A stretch of 46,583 nt of DNA from Hypsibius dujardini (taxonomy: Eukaryota; Tardigrada; Eutardigrada; Parachela; Hypsibiidae), in contig LRSR01008103.1 in NCBI GenBank assembly GCA_001579985.1, positions 1-46,583 of the forward strand. Direction: 5' to 3'. The notes beneath the pieces were generated by a model that was not told where the DNA came from, did no database searches, and was given only the letters and a program-made list of their open reading frames with translations. The position numbers were made by a program, and so were the translations under genes. Of the stretch, positions 1-10,466 are shown piece by piece; position 1 is the first letter of the stretch, and the number at the start of each line of letters is the position of its first letter.

Positions 1-612
1 TCATCATCATCGGTGTCCTCTGCATCATCATCATCGGTGTCTTCGGCATCATCATCATCGGTGTCCTCGGCATCATCGTCATCCGTGTCCTCGGCGTCAT
101 CATCATCCGTTTCTTCGGTGTCATCGTCATCCGTGTCCTCTGCATCGTCATCATCGGTGTCTTCGGCATCATCATCATCGGTGTCCTCTGCATCATCATC
201 ATCCGTGTCCTCTGTATCATCATCATCGGTGTCTTCGGCATCATCGTCATCCGTGTCCTCTGCATCATCATCATCGGTGTCCTCTGCATCATCATCATCG
301 GTGTCCTCGGCATCATCGTCATCCGTGTCCTCTGTATCATCATCATCGGTGTCTTCGGCATCATCATCATCGGTGTCCTCTGCATCATCGTCATCCGTGT
401 CCTCGGCATCATCGTCATCCGTGTCCTCGGCGTCATCATCATCCGTGTCCTCGGTGTCATCATCATCGGTGTCCTCGGCATCATCGTCATCCGTGTCCTC
501 GGCGTCATCATCATCGGTGTCCTCGGCGTCATCATCATCCGTGTCCTCGGCGTCATCATCATCCGTGTCCTCGGCATCATCATCATCGGTGTCCTCGGCA
601 TCATCGCTTTCG
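1..612. repeat. 24-bp coding minisatellite, about 25 units
   Basis: About 25 head-to-tail 24-bp units run from the window edge to about 612. Plus-strand units read GTGTCCTCGGCATCATCATC followed by ATCG or close variants. On the minus strand this encodes Asp-Asp-Asp-Asp-Ala/Thr-Glu-Asp-Thr; on the plus strand Val-Ser-Ser-Ala-Ser-Ser-Ser-Ser. Units differ at only about eight positions, so the array is recent or homogenised. The array continues beyond the left edge. Confidence 0.9.
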
Positions 613-1508
613 TCGTCTTCTGGATCATCTTCTTCTTCATCTTCTTCCCTAGGGTCATCAGTACTTTCCTCTTACTCCTCATCATCTATTTCTTCCTCAT
701 CGATGTTTTCGTCATCGTCTTCGTCTTCGTCTTCTTCTTCTGCTTCAGTAGTATCATCCACGTCTTCCTCTTCGGAATCATCATCCTCGTCTTCGGATTC
801 ATCCTCCTCAAAATCGTCGTCTTCTTCGTCATCATCCATGTCGAAGACGTCATCATCTTCTTCTTCGTCCGCTTCCTCATCGGGTTCGTCTTCTTCGAAA
901 TCATCCTCTTCTTCTTCGACATCATCTTCCAAATCTTCTACGTCTTCATCGTCCTCGGATTCATCGTCATCTTCATCAGATTACTCATCTTCGACATCAT
1001 CCTCCAAGTCCTCTTCGTCTACATCGTCTTCGGATTCTTCCTCTTCAAGATCTTCATCCACTTCATCAAGCTCCTCTTCGAAATCATCCTCATCGTCGTC
1101 TACGTCGGATTCTTCCTCGTCATCATCATCTTCTAAATCATCCTCGTCGTCATCAACCTCTTCATCGAAATCATCTTCGTCAGATTACTCCTCGTCCACG
1201 TCGTCCTCTAAGTCGTCTTCATCGACATCGTCTTCAGATTCTTCCTCGTCGTCATCATCTTCAAAATCAGACTCATCTTCATCATCGTCTTCATCCAAAG
1301 GTTCTTCTTCATCTTCGTCCTCCGACTCCTCGTCTTCAAGGTCTTCATCTACTTCGTCAACATCCTCTTCTAAGTCCTCTACTTCATCGTCCTCGTCTGA
1401 ATCTTCATCGTCTAAGTCCTCGTCATCCTCTTCTTCGTCCGAATCCTCGTCATCCGCGTCTTCGTCGTCATCATCATCAGCTGCATCGTCATCTTCGTCG
1501 TCATCCAT
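1..1508 (-). pseudogene. Acidic Asp/Glu-repeat reading frame, interrupted; partial at window edge
   Basis: Read on the minus strand in one constant frame, this stretch is almost only GAN codons (Asp/Glu) with scattered Ala, Thr, Val, Ser and Pro. It runs from an ATG at 1508 through the 24-bp array to the window edge. Three in-frame TAA codons interrupt it, each in the context GAG-TAA, near 1185, 973 and 672, and the acidic frame resumes after each. One context (GA|GTAAGAG) resembles a splice donor, so splicing cannot be excluded. Support for this strand: within the 24-bp units, sites that are third bases of Asp/Glu codons vary almost only by transitions, while third bases of Ala and Thr codons vary by transversion. 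Such a split is expected for acidic coding and not for fourfold-degenerate Ser codons. The related locus at 35.7-39.1 kb has the same acidic frame unbroken. I call it a decayed or alternatively spliced acidic-repeat gene of unknown function. The rival reading is the Ser-rich plus frame. Confidence 0.4.
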
Positions 1509-1548
1509 GTCCTCTTCATCATCGTCATCGGTGACGTTCGGGGGTTAG
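1..1548 (+). CDS. Alternative reading: Ser-rich open frame ending at 1548
   Basis: The plus strand is open from the window edge to a TAG at 1546-1548, about 511 codons, and ends in Val-Thr-Phe-Gly-Gly. It is nearly all Ser, encoded only by TCN, with Val/Ala in the repeat array and Lys, Asp, Thr, Gly and Tyr later. No ATG-led N-terminus or signal peptide is visible because the frame enters from outside. The absence of AGY serine codons is expected if the frame is just the complement of GAN codons, so I rate it below the acidic reading, although here it is the strand without stops. Confidence 0.25.
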   Translation, partial: SSSSVSSASSSSVSSASSSSVSSASSSSVSSASSSSVSSVSSSSVSSASSSSVSSASSSSVSSASSSSVSSVSSSSVSSASSSSVSSASSSSVSSASSSSVSSASSSSVSSVSSSSVSSASSSSVSSASSSSVSSASSSSVSSASSSSVSSVSSSSVSSASSSSVSSASSSSVSSASSSSVSSASSSSVSSASSSSVSSASSLSSSSGSSSSSSSSLGSSVLSSYSSSSISSSSMFSSSSSSSSSSSASVVSSTSSSSESSSSSSDSSSSKSSSSSSSSMSKTSSSSSSSASSSGSSSSKSSSSSSTSSSKSSTSSSSSDSSSSSSDYSSSTSSSKSSSSTSSSDSSSSRSSSTSSSSSSKSSSSSSTSDSSSSSSSSKSSSSSSTSSSKSSSSDYSSSTSSSKSSSSTSSSDSSSSSSSSKSDSSSSSSSSKGSSSSSSSDSSSSRSSSTSSTSSSKSSTSSSSSESSSSKSSSSSSSSESSSSASSSSSSSAASSSSSSSMSSSSSSSVTFGG

Positions 1549-2150
1549 TCATGAGACACGCTCTTCCGGGTGTTTGGCTTTAGTACTAACAGGGTTTAAA
1601 ATGCTCTAACTAGTTTTCTGGTATGTTAAATTTTTAAATGGCTTAAAAATCAAGTTGACTTCGTAAAGCAGTGGAATTTAGAGACTGGGATGTGTATTGT
1701 ACTGTATAACACAACGATATATCATCTACACGCGACCACTTGCTTGTTTCTTTTCGTGTGTATGTGCATGTGCGCTTTTTGCACAACTCACGCAAAAAAT
1801 TGCATAACAAGGCTGTACTGGTTTACTTTGTCAGCATTTGATCGCCCAGAATCAACCTGTTTCGGAAACTACGGTCCTTTAGGTCTGTAAATAATACGAT
1901 ACGAGACGAAACCAGAGTTTCGAACTGCCTCATGAAACGCGAACCGAGGTTTCGGTACGGTATATAGCACTCATACCAAACCGTAACGCATGAGTTTTGA
2001 GCAAAACTCTGTCTCCAGTTACAACTATCCTGCTGTAACGAATCAGCTGATTAGTGTCCCCAGAACAGTCCACCAATCAACCGGAACAACGTAGGGAAAA
2101 TCTAGTATATTTTTTTCCTTTAGTACGAGGCTACTGAAATGTCAGAGGGC
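1549..2150. other. Intergenic, no gene recognised
   Basis: AT-rich spacer between the low-complexity locus and the DIRS-type element. Near 1890-1990 it holds degenerate GGTACGGTA and GAAACC motifs that recur near 6220-6320. I see no convincing exon. Confidence 0.5.
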
Positions 2151-2395
2151 TAACTTCTTTTATGAAATAATAGGAATTAAGACCCTTAATTAATGTTAAT
2201 GATGCGCAGCGGCTCATTCCCCTTTCCCCAGTCAAGTCTCTTTAGCCACACCCTGTCCGATTTGTGTCCGCCGCATCTTCGATCCCGCGCGAGACCGTCT
2301 CGTCTTCTCTCTCATTATTGTTCATTCCGATCTTGCGAGATTTTCTTGATTTTCTTGTCGATTTTCTCCCCATTATCATCCTATTTCCTGCAACC

Positions 2396-3520
2396 ATGCC
2401 GCGGCGATCGAAGCGACTGCTGAAGCCTCCCTCGTCCCCCCTTCCTACACCGTCCATCCTTAGTGCCGGCGCCATATCGGTGGCGGTGCGAGACTCATCC
2501 ACCATGGCATCCTCACTTTGCGACTCCTCTCCCGTTTCCGGCACAGGCAACTCTCTCCCAGCGAGCCCTCAAATTGGTTCTTCCTCTCGTCTCCACAGTC
2601 GGTCCCGTCCACGACACCACCATCCAAAACGTTCTCGATCTAATGAACTGCTCGACCTGCTCCAACTAAAAGCCCAGCTCAACAGGCACATTAGGGCCCA
2701 TGTAGACAGTGAATCTGATCAATCCGAGTCTCCTACTCGAGCGGTCTCGCGTGCTTCACCCACTCCCACCAAACGGCGCAAACACTCTCCATCCATCCTT
2801 GAGGTTTATGAAGGAACCAAATCTCGGAATGTCCAGCTGCCTCGTCATGTGCGTGATCGCAGTGTGATACCTCGCAGTGACCACTCACCTCGACGGTCTG
2901 ACAATGACATTGATCTTCTGGCTGTTTCCAGTGAAATGGTCTCGAAATTAATGGACCTCAGGGTGTACTTCGATATCACAGAACTGTTACCTTCAAATCG
3001 AGAGATTGATCCATCCATTATCCGCCGTCGACCCGAGCAACAGGACACTAAACGTGAGTTCATCACCTCCTTTCTGGCCTGGTCACGCGCCTTCTACGTC
3101 TTTGCGTCCTATCGTGGCCCCTACTTTCCCGACCTGCGCCAGCATCTGCGGGACTATTTTGATCTCATCGCGCAAATGTCTGAACGCACCGAACTTGCCG
3201 TTTGGGTTACGTATGACACGAAGTTTCGACTGTTTGCCAGTCGCCACACTCACGATCATTCCATCTGGTCCGTCCGTCATCCTAAGTCGTACGAGGAGGC
3301 TCAACCGCAGCTTCCCATCACCGCACGTCTTGGTTATCCATTTCCCCCAACTCTCCCCGCCCGTTTCCCACTCGGGACCTGCTACACATGCGGGGATCCA
3401 TCCCATCTCTCTCCTCGCTGCCCGTTTAACAACCGACCGCCGTTTCGCGGGAACACCTCGACAGACGAGGTCTGTCGAAACTTCAACGACGACGAGGCCG
3501 TTCGGTCAGAGCGTCAATGA
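2396..3520 (+). CDS. gag-like protein of DIRS-type element
   Basis: An ATG in the context CAACCATGCC opens a 374-residue basic, Ser/Pro/Arg-rich protein. A zinc knuckle of form C-x2-C-x4-H-x4-C (CYTCGDPSHLSPRC) lies near its C-terminus, as in retroelement nucleocapsid domains that bind the element RNA. The frame is open further upstream without another strong ATG. It overlaps the next frame, a layout common in DIRS elements. Confidence 0.75.
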   Translation: MPRRSKRLLKPPSSPLPTPSILSAGAISVAVRDSSTMASSLCDSSPVSGTGNSLPASPQIGSSSRLHSRSRPRHHHPKRSRSNELLDLLQLKAQLNRHIRAHVDSESDQSESPTRAVSRASPTPTKRRKHSPSILEVYEGTKSRNVQLPRHVRDRSVIPRSDHSPRRSDNDIDLLAVSSEMVSKLMDLRVYFDITELLPSNREIDPSIIRRRPEQQDTKREFITSFLAWSRAFYVFASYRGPYFPDLRQHLRDYFDLIAQMSERTELAVWVTYDTKFRLFASRHTHDHSIWSVRHPKSYEEAQPQLPITARLGYPFPPTLPARFPLGTCYTCGDPSHLSPRCPFNNRPPFRGNTSTDEVCRNFNDDEAVRSERQ

Positions 3521-3529
3521 TTTCATTGA

Positions 3530-4784
3530 TAAAGACACTTATAGTATGGAATACTGTAAAGTGGACCATGCAATCCGTTATCTCGTACGATACGGTACTG
3601 GTGCTCTAATGGGGAAAATGGATGTCAAACATGCCTTCCGCCTCATTCCCGTTCGCCCTGTTGATTGGCCAATACTTGGGTACAAATTTAAAGGCTCCTA
3701 TTACTTTGACGTAGTTCTCCCTTTTGGTCTGCGATCTTGTCCTTTTATTTTCTGTTGTATCTCTAACGCTCTCCTGTGGATCATTAAGGATATCACCTCT
3801 CACGACGGGATATTGTGCTACGTTGACGATTATTTTTTTATTAGCCACCCCTCCTCCACTCATTGTGCTTATCTTCTCTCTTGTTTGACCAGCCTTTGTT
3901 CTCAACTCGGTGTCCCTCTCGCTCTCGATAAGACTGAACCGCCAGGCACGTCTCGCTCTTTTTTTGGTATTCTATTGAACTCCGTCAATCAAACCATTTC
4001 TCTCCCCCCTGGAAAGCTTAATGAAATCTTGGCTCTTCTTTCTTACTGGACCGGCAAATGTAGTTGTACTGTAACTGAGCTCCAGTCGCTCATCGGCTCA
4101 CTGCAATTTGCGGCAAAATGCGTGCCGGCAGGCCGGCTGTTTATTCGCCGGATGCTGATCTTGTTACATTCACACCAGACTTCCCACCGCGGCCTTATCA
4201 AACTAACGTCTGATTTCTATCTGGATGTAGCTTGGTGGGCGGAATATCTTCTACGCTGGAACGGATCATCTTCTTTTATTCAGCCTGACTGGACACACAC
4301 GTCCGCTATTAATCTCTTTACCGACACGTCCTCGACCATCGGATGTGGCGCCTTTTTCGATGGTAATTGGTTTTGCATGCGCTGGCCGGTCTGGATACTT
4401 AATTCTCATTTCAGCATTGCATTCCTGGAGTTATTGCTTATCTGCCTCGCCTGCGTCGTTTGGGGTGATAAATTCAGAAGTCTACGCCTGTCGTTCCACT
4501 GTGACAACTTGGGCGTCTGCGAAGCCTGGTCTAATCTAGGGTCATCTAGTAAGGCGATACTCCATCTCATGCGGCTCATAGCCACCCAGGCCGCCACTTC
4601 AAATTTCACCGTCAAAATTGTGCACATTCGCGGCATCAATAATCGCATTGCCGACGCCCTTTCTCGTTTCGACATGCATTCTTTTCGTCGCCTTGCTCCT
4701 TCTACTGATGATTCTCCCACTCCCTTGCCCGATTCTTTCCTTTCTAACCTCTGTACTGCATCTATCGCACAACAATGGAACTGA
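3530..4784 (+). CDS. Reverse transcriptase / RNase H of DIRS-type element
   Basis: The RT core is clear: KMDVKHAFRLIPV carries the first catalytic Asp, LPFGLRSCPFIF is the palm segment, and CYVDDYFF is the YxDD box. RNase H follows: INLFTDTSSTIGCGAFF begins the domain and RIADALSRF closes it in the usual -DALSR- form. The open frame extends back to about 3006, overlapping the gag-like frame; I start the call where RT similarity begins. Together these copy element RNA into DNA. The recombinase frame overlaps its 3' end. Confidence 0.85.
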
Positions 4785-5719
4785 AGCGAGTCGTCGCCAA
4801 ACTTTTACACAATCACATATCTCCCACCAGCCGGAAAACCTACTCTGCTGGACTTCGAAAACTACAACAGTTCTGCTTGCTCTACAACATACATTCAATC
4901 CCTCTTACCCAAGATCACATACTCTCATTCATCGCCTATCTCTATGCTCTAGGTATCTCATTTTCAGCTGTAAGAGTATACTTAGCTGCCATTAATAATT
5001 TTCTTATTGAATCTGACCTACCCCCTTTAGCGAGCGCTATTACCATCAAACGGGCTCTTAAAGGTTATCACCGTCTCAGGGTGACAACACCTGATTCTCG
5101 TCTACCTATATCTATTCCAATACTGCGCATTATAAAAAACCAAATTGCCGATTCGGACCTTGCCCTATATACTCAGCATCTCTACTAGTGTGCCTGCACG
5201 CTTGCCTTTTTTGGGTTTCTCCGCGTAGGAGAGTTCTGCACGTCGTCCGAGACAACGTTTGGAAATGATGACCACGCCCTTCTCTATTCCAATGTCTCCA
5301 TTCTTGCTGACGGTTCCATATCCTGCTTCCATCCACACTCCAAAACCGACATCAGGAGGAACGGACAGATTGTCACACTGACCGCGACCAATCGCTCCGT
5401 CTGCCCGGTCTCCGCTGCGTCAAAATTTCTCAAACTGAGAGCCGCTCTCCCCACTGGACGTACACCACTCTTCACGTTTCCCGACGGCTCCTTTCTCTCT
5501 CGCCGCTTTTTCTCAAACGCCCTCAAGGTTTTCCTTCGACACGTTCCCCATCGAGACCGGTACAGTTCTCACAGTTTCCGCATTGGCGCGGCCACCTCCG
5601 CAGCCGAGAATTCCATTGCCGAAAACGTCATTCAGAAGGCCGGGCGCTGGAAAAGCTCGGCGTACCGGGGATATATCAGGATCCAATCTCCTGCACGGCG
5701 TCTGAAGTTTTACCCTTAG
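4775..5719 (+). pseudogene. Tyrosine recombinase region of DIRS-type element
   Basis: An N-terminal SAM-like core-binding part (HISPTSRKTYSAGLRKL) leads into a catalytic part with the HSFR box (HSFRIGAATSAA) and the downstream GRW...Y stretch (QKAGRWKSSAYRGYIR) typical of tyrosine recombinases. In DIRS elements this enzyme inserts the circular DNA copy without target-site duplication. The region looks broken in about one or two places. Confidence 0.75.
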
Positions 5720-5900
5720 TCATTTTTTGGGGGTCTTTTGGGGGTTCTCGGACTGCGGGTCCGGAACTTCCCTTACGGCAACTCTGCCGGTTCTCGTTCT
5801 TTATGTAGTCAGCGCAGCATTAACATGATCAATTCATTCATCGCATCTACTTGCGTCTCCAATCCATTGTGGAGTTGATCCTGTTTTCCGGCAGGAATTC

Positions 5901-6480
5901 GCCGCTTTCGGGTAATGTATGTTTTTGCACACAATCAAAAACAAAGGAATCAGTTCCTCGAAAAACATCTCTCCGCGAATAATTGATTTCGACGCCTTTT
6001 TTATTTGTTTTCTTAAAGCAAGCGTAAAAATTGTTACAACTGCATTAGTCTACGCGAACAAATTTAATCTAAAAAGTTTGGAGAAAGCAATCGACTGTCA
6101 GTGTTGATGCGACCACCAGTGAGATACCCCAAAAACCACCTCCCATAGATTGTTACAGAGATACATCCGGAAACAAAGAAGTGACGTAAAGCAAAACAAA
6201 ATTTAGTTTTAACCATAAAAATTTGAGACACGGGTAAGATTCGGGTTATTGTTATGGCAAAACCACGGTACGGTACGATACAAACTTGAGACAGAAAAGG
6301 TTTCGAACCATACCGGTGAATCACTTCTTTTTGGTTTAGAAAACGCATCTCGAGATACGGGTTTTGATACAGATTTGAGACCCACTCCAAGTCTCGAAGT
6401 CCACGTTTCAGCGGATCATCAAGCAGGATATCGAGGGGAAGTTGAAGAATACAGTATCGCGTCCATGTCCTGTCAGATAA
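5901..6480. other. Intergenic, no gene recognised
   Basis: Spacer between the DIRS-type element and the mariner relic. It contains GGTACGGTACGATAC-like motifs resembling those near 1890-1990. I saw no reading frame with family signatures. Confidence 0.45.
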
Positions 6481-6517
6481 GCAAATTCTTCAACGTCTCC
6501 AACTCGGCCCTCCCTTT

Positions 6518-7180
6518 TTGGGATTTTTAGGATCGACCAGGCTCCGCTATGTTTTGAAAGTAGATGAGGCATTGGTTTATCTGGATACTACCAAGGGAGT
6601 GCGAAGAGTTTACTATAAGATCAAAGGAGCGCGGACCCCGGAAATTTGCGCCAAGTTCTGTAAGAATCTTACCCCGTCGGGGTGTTGTTCTTTGCTGGGA
6701 TCTGCTGGCGCGGCGGAACTACTTTTCGCTTCATCAAATCCGAGAAAAATCAATTCGGACCACTACATAAAGCATTGCCTGAAACCGCTGATCGAGGTTG
6801 ACATCCCGCATCTTTATACCGGGGAGGAACATAAGGTCTTTTTTCACCAAAACTCCGCTCCAGCTCATGGCTCCAAAAAGGTCCAAAAAGACCTTCTGAA
6901 ATCCGGGATGAATATTATTCCGGCAGAGCAGTGGATGGGCAATTCACCGGATCTGGCTCCGATGGACTAAGTGATCAACGGAAAATTGAAGTGGAATTGG
7001 TTTTAAAGGGAGGCTGATACTTTGCATGGCTTCAAGCGTGTCATGATAGCAGTGTGGTCTGCGATTACTCTCGATTTCATTTGAAAAACTGTCTTATCCT
7101 GACCAAACGTGTAGAGTTGATGATAGAACGTAGAAGTCTCCAAATTGAGCATGTGTGGAATCGGAAGAAGACATTTTTGT
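6518..7180 (+). pseudogene. Tc1/mariner-type transposase relic (C-terminal half)
   Basis: A frame open to a TAA at 6968-6970 encodes the catalytic C-terminal part of a Tc1/mariner transposase. VDEALVYLDTTKGVRRVYY matches the first-Asp region. KINSDHYIKHCLKPLIEV and FFHQNSAPAHGSKKVQ cover the second-Asp region (usual form HxDNAPxH/QDSAPxH), here with Asn where the catalytic Asp is expected. NSPDLAPMD is the (S)PDLxPxD motif before the third acidic residue, and a stop follows it immediately. Similarity continues past the stop (VINGKLKW), then further stops accumulate. The N-terminal HTH region is not recognisable upstream. This is a dead copy of a cut-and-paste DNA transposon; its terminal repeats were not identified. 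Confidence 0.8.
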
Positions 7181-7189
7181 AGAAAAAAA

Positions 7190-9300
7190 AGGTTTTGAAA
7201 AAAGTAGTCGCGTGTAAGTGAATCATCCCTTTACACATCTAAATTTGTTAAATGACGCTTGCCAACAGTGGTACTATGCTCGCGCAGGTATCTACTCGGT
7301 TCAGTTTTGTACCAATCACTTGCACGGTACTTAAATGGCAAATCAACGAGCAGGGGAACCCAATTCAAATACCGGTGTTACTTCGTACAAAAATGGGGAT
7401 AAACATGCTTGGAGTCTTTAGAAACTTATATCGTCTTTCCATCTTGCACCATGTGAATAATATGAGCACCCTGCACAGACTTTTATTTCTGTCATTTATT
7501 TCTAAAAACTTACAGTCTGCTCGCCTTTCGAATAAGAATGAATAAGACGTATAAATTTTGAAAGCTCTCACATATCGCTTCACATAAATTTAGATTGATG
7601 GAAAGAGTGGTCTTAGTAAGTGACTCAAAAAATACGGGAACATTTCCACGGTAAATATTAATTTTTAACATTGCGAATGACACCTAGCTTTTTTCATGTT
7701 TTATCGGCTTTTCTGCAAGTTAATCAGCCACTTAGACATATCACAAGACTTAATTTGCCGAGATTTAAGCCAACCGGGCAATTTTTTCAGCCATATAGAT
7801 AAAATAAAGCCAGTCTATCTGTTTAATAAGGCCAGAATTTTAGGAAACTGGCTAAATACATGGCTTAATTTATTCCCGTGCTTACTAGGGGTTGGTACTC
7901 CGGTACGTAAACAACTTTAGTGCGCTGTTAGCTGTGTCAATTAGTTTCTATTCAGATCAGTCAATTATTCAGGTAGAACAGAAACTCATAGGAAGGTTAT
8001 AGTTTGAGGGCTAAAACGAGCGATGAGGGACAGCTGTAAAAAAATGTGGCTTTCACACGAACAGGCCGAACAGACAAGTAGACATCCTACCGGATAGTTG
8101 GGAAGTCGTATGGACTTACAAACAAAACAGACAGGCCGACAGAAACGTTCAGACAGGCAAACAGACACACAGACAAATACACAACTGCACAGACAAATAG
8201 ACCATGTGAGAAACGGTCATTTGGGCTGACGAATGGTCAGCCTGGAATGTGAAAAGTCTGTCCTCTGACCGGTGGTGCGTCTGGGGTATCTCATCCACTG
8301 TCAAAGTTCAGAGACGACCGTTCAACATCCAACTGAGCGGCGACAATTTAGAAAGCCGTTCACCATCCGGCCGATGATCCTTCATCCGAATGGTTTGCTG
8401 TCTATCCCTGTACGTGATCGTTGCGTTACACGACCAACATAACTCGGACAGACAGGCCGGTTCACATTGGGTTTTAGACGGAGTGACCTGTGTAAATGTC
8501 AGAAAATCTGTCAGGGTTGGTCCGCTCACGAAAAGCGTACTCTGCTCAGTTCGAATAGGAGTCTCGCCAGTAGCCTGTCGATATCTTCCGAGAAGGTACA
8601 TACAAATATTCTGAAGGGTAATCGTCACTTCGTATGCTTGTATTGAGGTCCCGAAATTTAAGGTTCTGGTGTGATAGTAGATGATCCAATCCGAGACAAG
8701 ATGATGATTGCAAATGTCAGACGATCAGAGTGGAGAACGGGTAGTAGTCAGCATAGAGCGCAGTTAGTTAAGGCAATACTAGTACCATGATTGACATATA
8801 GCGAAAAGGAACTCACATCGAGCGCCTGATTGAGCATTCATCGTAAACATCATCGATCACCATCTTTTGTGACCATTGCCCACTCAAACTATGGCTGACC
8901 AACTTAACTGACCGACCATCGTACTAATTGACCGTTCACCAGTCGGAGTAGCCAATTTTCATTCTGATTAACTATGTTCCCTCCATCTCAATTCCGACGC
9001 ACAATCCGATTTACTTTCCACCTTCCGGAAAGACTGTTCAGCGGTCGGACAGACCTAATCCGGCATCACATTCCAAAAACAAGATGAACCGTCGATCTTC
9101 TGAAGTAGCAGTTGATGAGCCAAACAGCGCTTTATCCAGGCTGCCGTCTATATACCGAGTTTTCCGTTCAACGGCAGAACCGACTGCTCATCGACAACCC
9201 AGTTTTTGGCAACCGTAAGCTTAATGCTCCTTAGACTTTACATGAAGGAGCGACTTTGGGCAGCACGTGTATCCAGATAAAGTAGGAAGACACATATAAT
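7190..9300. repeat. Gene-free DNA with degenerate GACAGACGG-type simple repeat
   Basis: 7.2-8.0 kb is AT-rich and shows no gene. From about 8.0 to 9.2 kb the sequence is built of strongly diverged tetra- and pentamers such as CAGACAGG, GACAGAC and CGGACAGAC. The open frames here show no family features. A similar tract lies at 21.34-21.96 kb. Confidence 0.5.
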
Positions 9301-9318
9301 AGCAAATAATTCTTTGAA

Positions 9319-9402
9319 TCCTGTAACTCCCATAACTTCCCTTACCCTCTAAATCCTATAACTCCCATGACTCGTATAACTTCTGTAACTCCTATAACTC
9401 CT
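9319..9402. repeat. TATAACTCC minisatellite
   Basis: Degenerate 9-12 bp units (CTGTAACTCC, CATAACTTCC, TATAACTCC) in tandem. The same unit forms a second array at 22341-22417. Confidence 0.8.
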
Positions 9403-9412
9403 TAAATATTCT

Positions 9413-9487
9413 TGCTTTCCTAATCTAGCAATGTTTTGCTAGACCCGGTAATACCCGTATACCCAAAACCAGCTAGCTACCAGAGAG
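9413..9487 (-). mobile_element. Fragment of the piggyBac-type MITE family
   Basis: About 75 bp match, in inverted orientation, the left end of the element at 41156-41809. Shared features are the TCTAGCAAAAC...GCTAGA stem, GTATACCCAAAACC, and a CCAGAGAG end abutting TTAA at 9488-9491. The opposite end is not clear; TTACCCTCT at about 9343 is a weak candidate. Confidence 0.5.
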
Positions 9488-9491
9488 TTAA

Positions 9492-10460
9492 GAGCTTTAA
9501 GTTTTTCGTTACACATGGCGCGTGGAACACATTCGTTTTATTTATCTGAAAATACTATGAGTATTATGAGACTCCTGGCTCTAAAATTTGGGCGTTGCCC
9601 ATGAAATACATTTTTTAAACTATGCATTTCAAAACTGAAGGCGGTTCAAATATATACTGTACCTCTCCAATAAATTGTATTAAACATACCGGGTTTCCTG
9701 TTAAAGAAGACAATTACAATGTTCAAAGCACTTACCGTACTGTTGAGCAATTGAAGTGCGCGCCAATTTTTCTGTTTACCGATGCCTTACCCTTGCACTG
9801 AGCGCGCTTCGATGGTTCGTGCTACAACTCGTAGTCAATGTCGAGGTCATTGTTCTGCCACTGCCACCGGCAGTCAAGACGAGGGCGATGTTTCCCTATC
9901 ACAATTAAGTATTGGAATGTATTCACATCAAGTATGCTGTATTATGGCCAGTCACAAAGCAAGCCAGGCGGTGGAATGACGTCGAGCTGAGTGAACATCA
10001 GATTCCATGGATAATCTGTGTGTCTCAAATGTAGTGTAGCCGGTTCAGGTTGATGTCCGTCTCACACACACACAAATACTTCATCCGGCGCTGTTTTTTA
10101 TTACGCAGTTACCTCGAATGTGGCGCCGTTCTAATGCGCCAGACCATTTTTATTGAAATAATGGGAATAGCGCCATTACTTCTCATTCTCTTCCTGATCA
10201 TTATGCGTCGTGTGTTTGTGGAATCTTCAGTCTGGATCAATCTCGGTGATGGTACAGTATAACGTGTAGCTCCTTCACTGGTGTTTGTAGGGTGGGGATG
10301 TTTAAACTCGACGCTTCTCTTGCATTTATAGCAATGCATCGGAAGCAAATTGCGGAATACATGGAACCCAAGGAAAATTGGTGCCTAAGGAGATGCCATG
10401 ATACGTGCCACTACCGCTTACGTAAGTACTCTGCATCAAAACGTACTTTAATGTCTTCGA
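9492..10460. other. Intergenic, no gene recognised
   Basis: Mixed-composition DNA without recognisable exons. A short CA-rich run lies near 10062. Nothing repeats at the 42 kb copy of the adjoining block, so the block boundary is at about 10467. Confidence 0.4.
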
Positions 10461-10466
10461 TAACAA

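Larger units (their letters stand above)
2160..5900 (+). mobile_element. DIRS-order tyrosine-recombinase retroelement
   Basis: The parts in order are a gag-like frame with a CCHC zinc knuckle, an overlapping reverse transcriptase/RNase H frame, and a tyrosine recombinase in place of an integrase. No methyltransferase domain is evident between RNase H and recombinase, which leans towards a Ngaro-like rather than a DIRS1-like layout. The element lies on the plus strand. Its terminal repeats, which in this order are split or inverted, could not be delimited by eye, so both ends are approximate. The first two frames are long and clean, suggesting a young copy. It looks close to whole, with about one or two breaks in the recombinase part. 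Confidence 0.85.

Noticed and set aside
13-612. CRISPR-like array
   Set aside because: Contiguous 24-bp units with no spacers, in coding phase, in a eukaryotic sequence.
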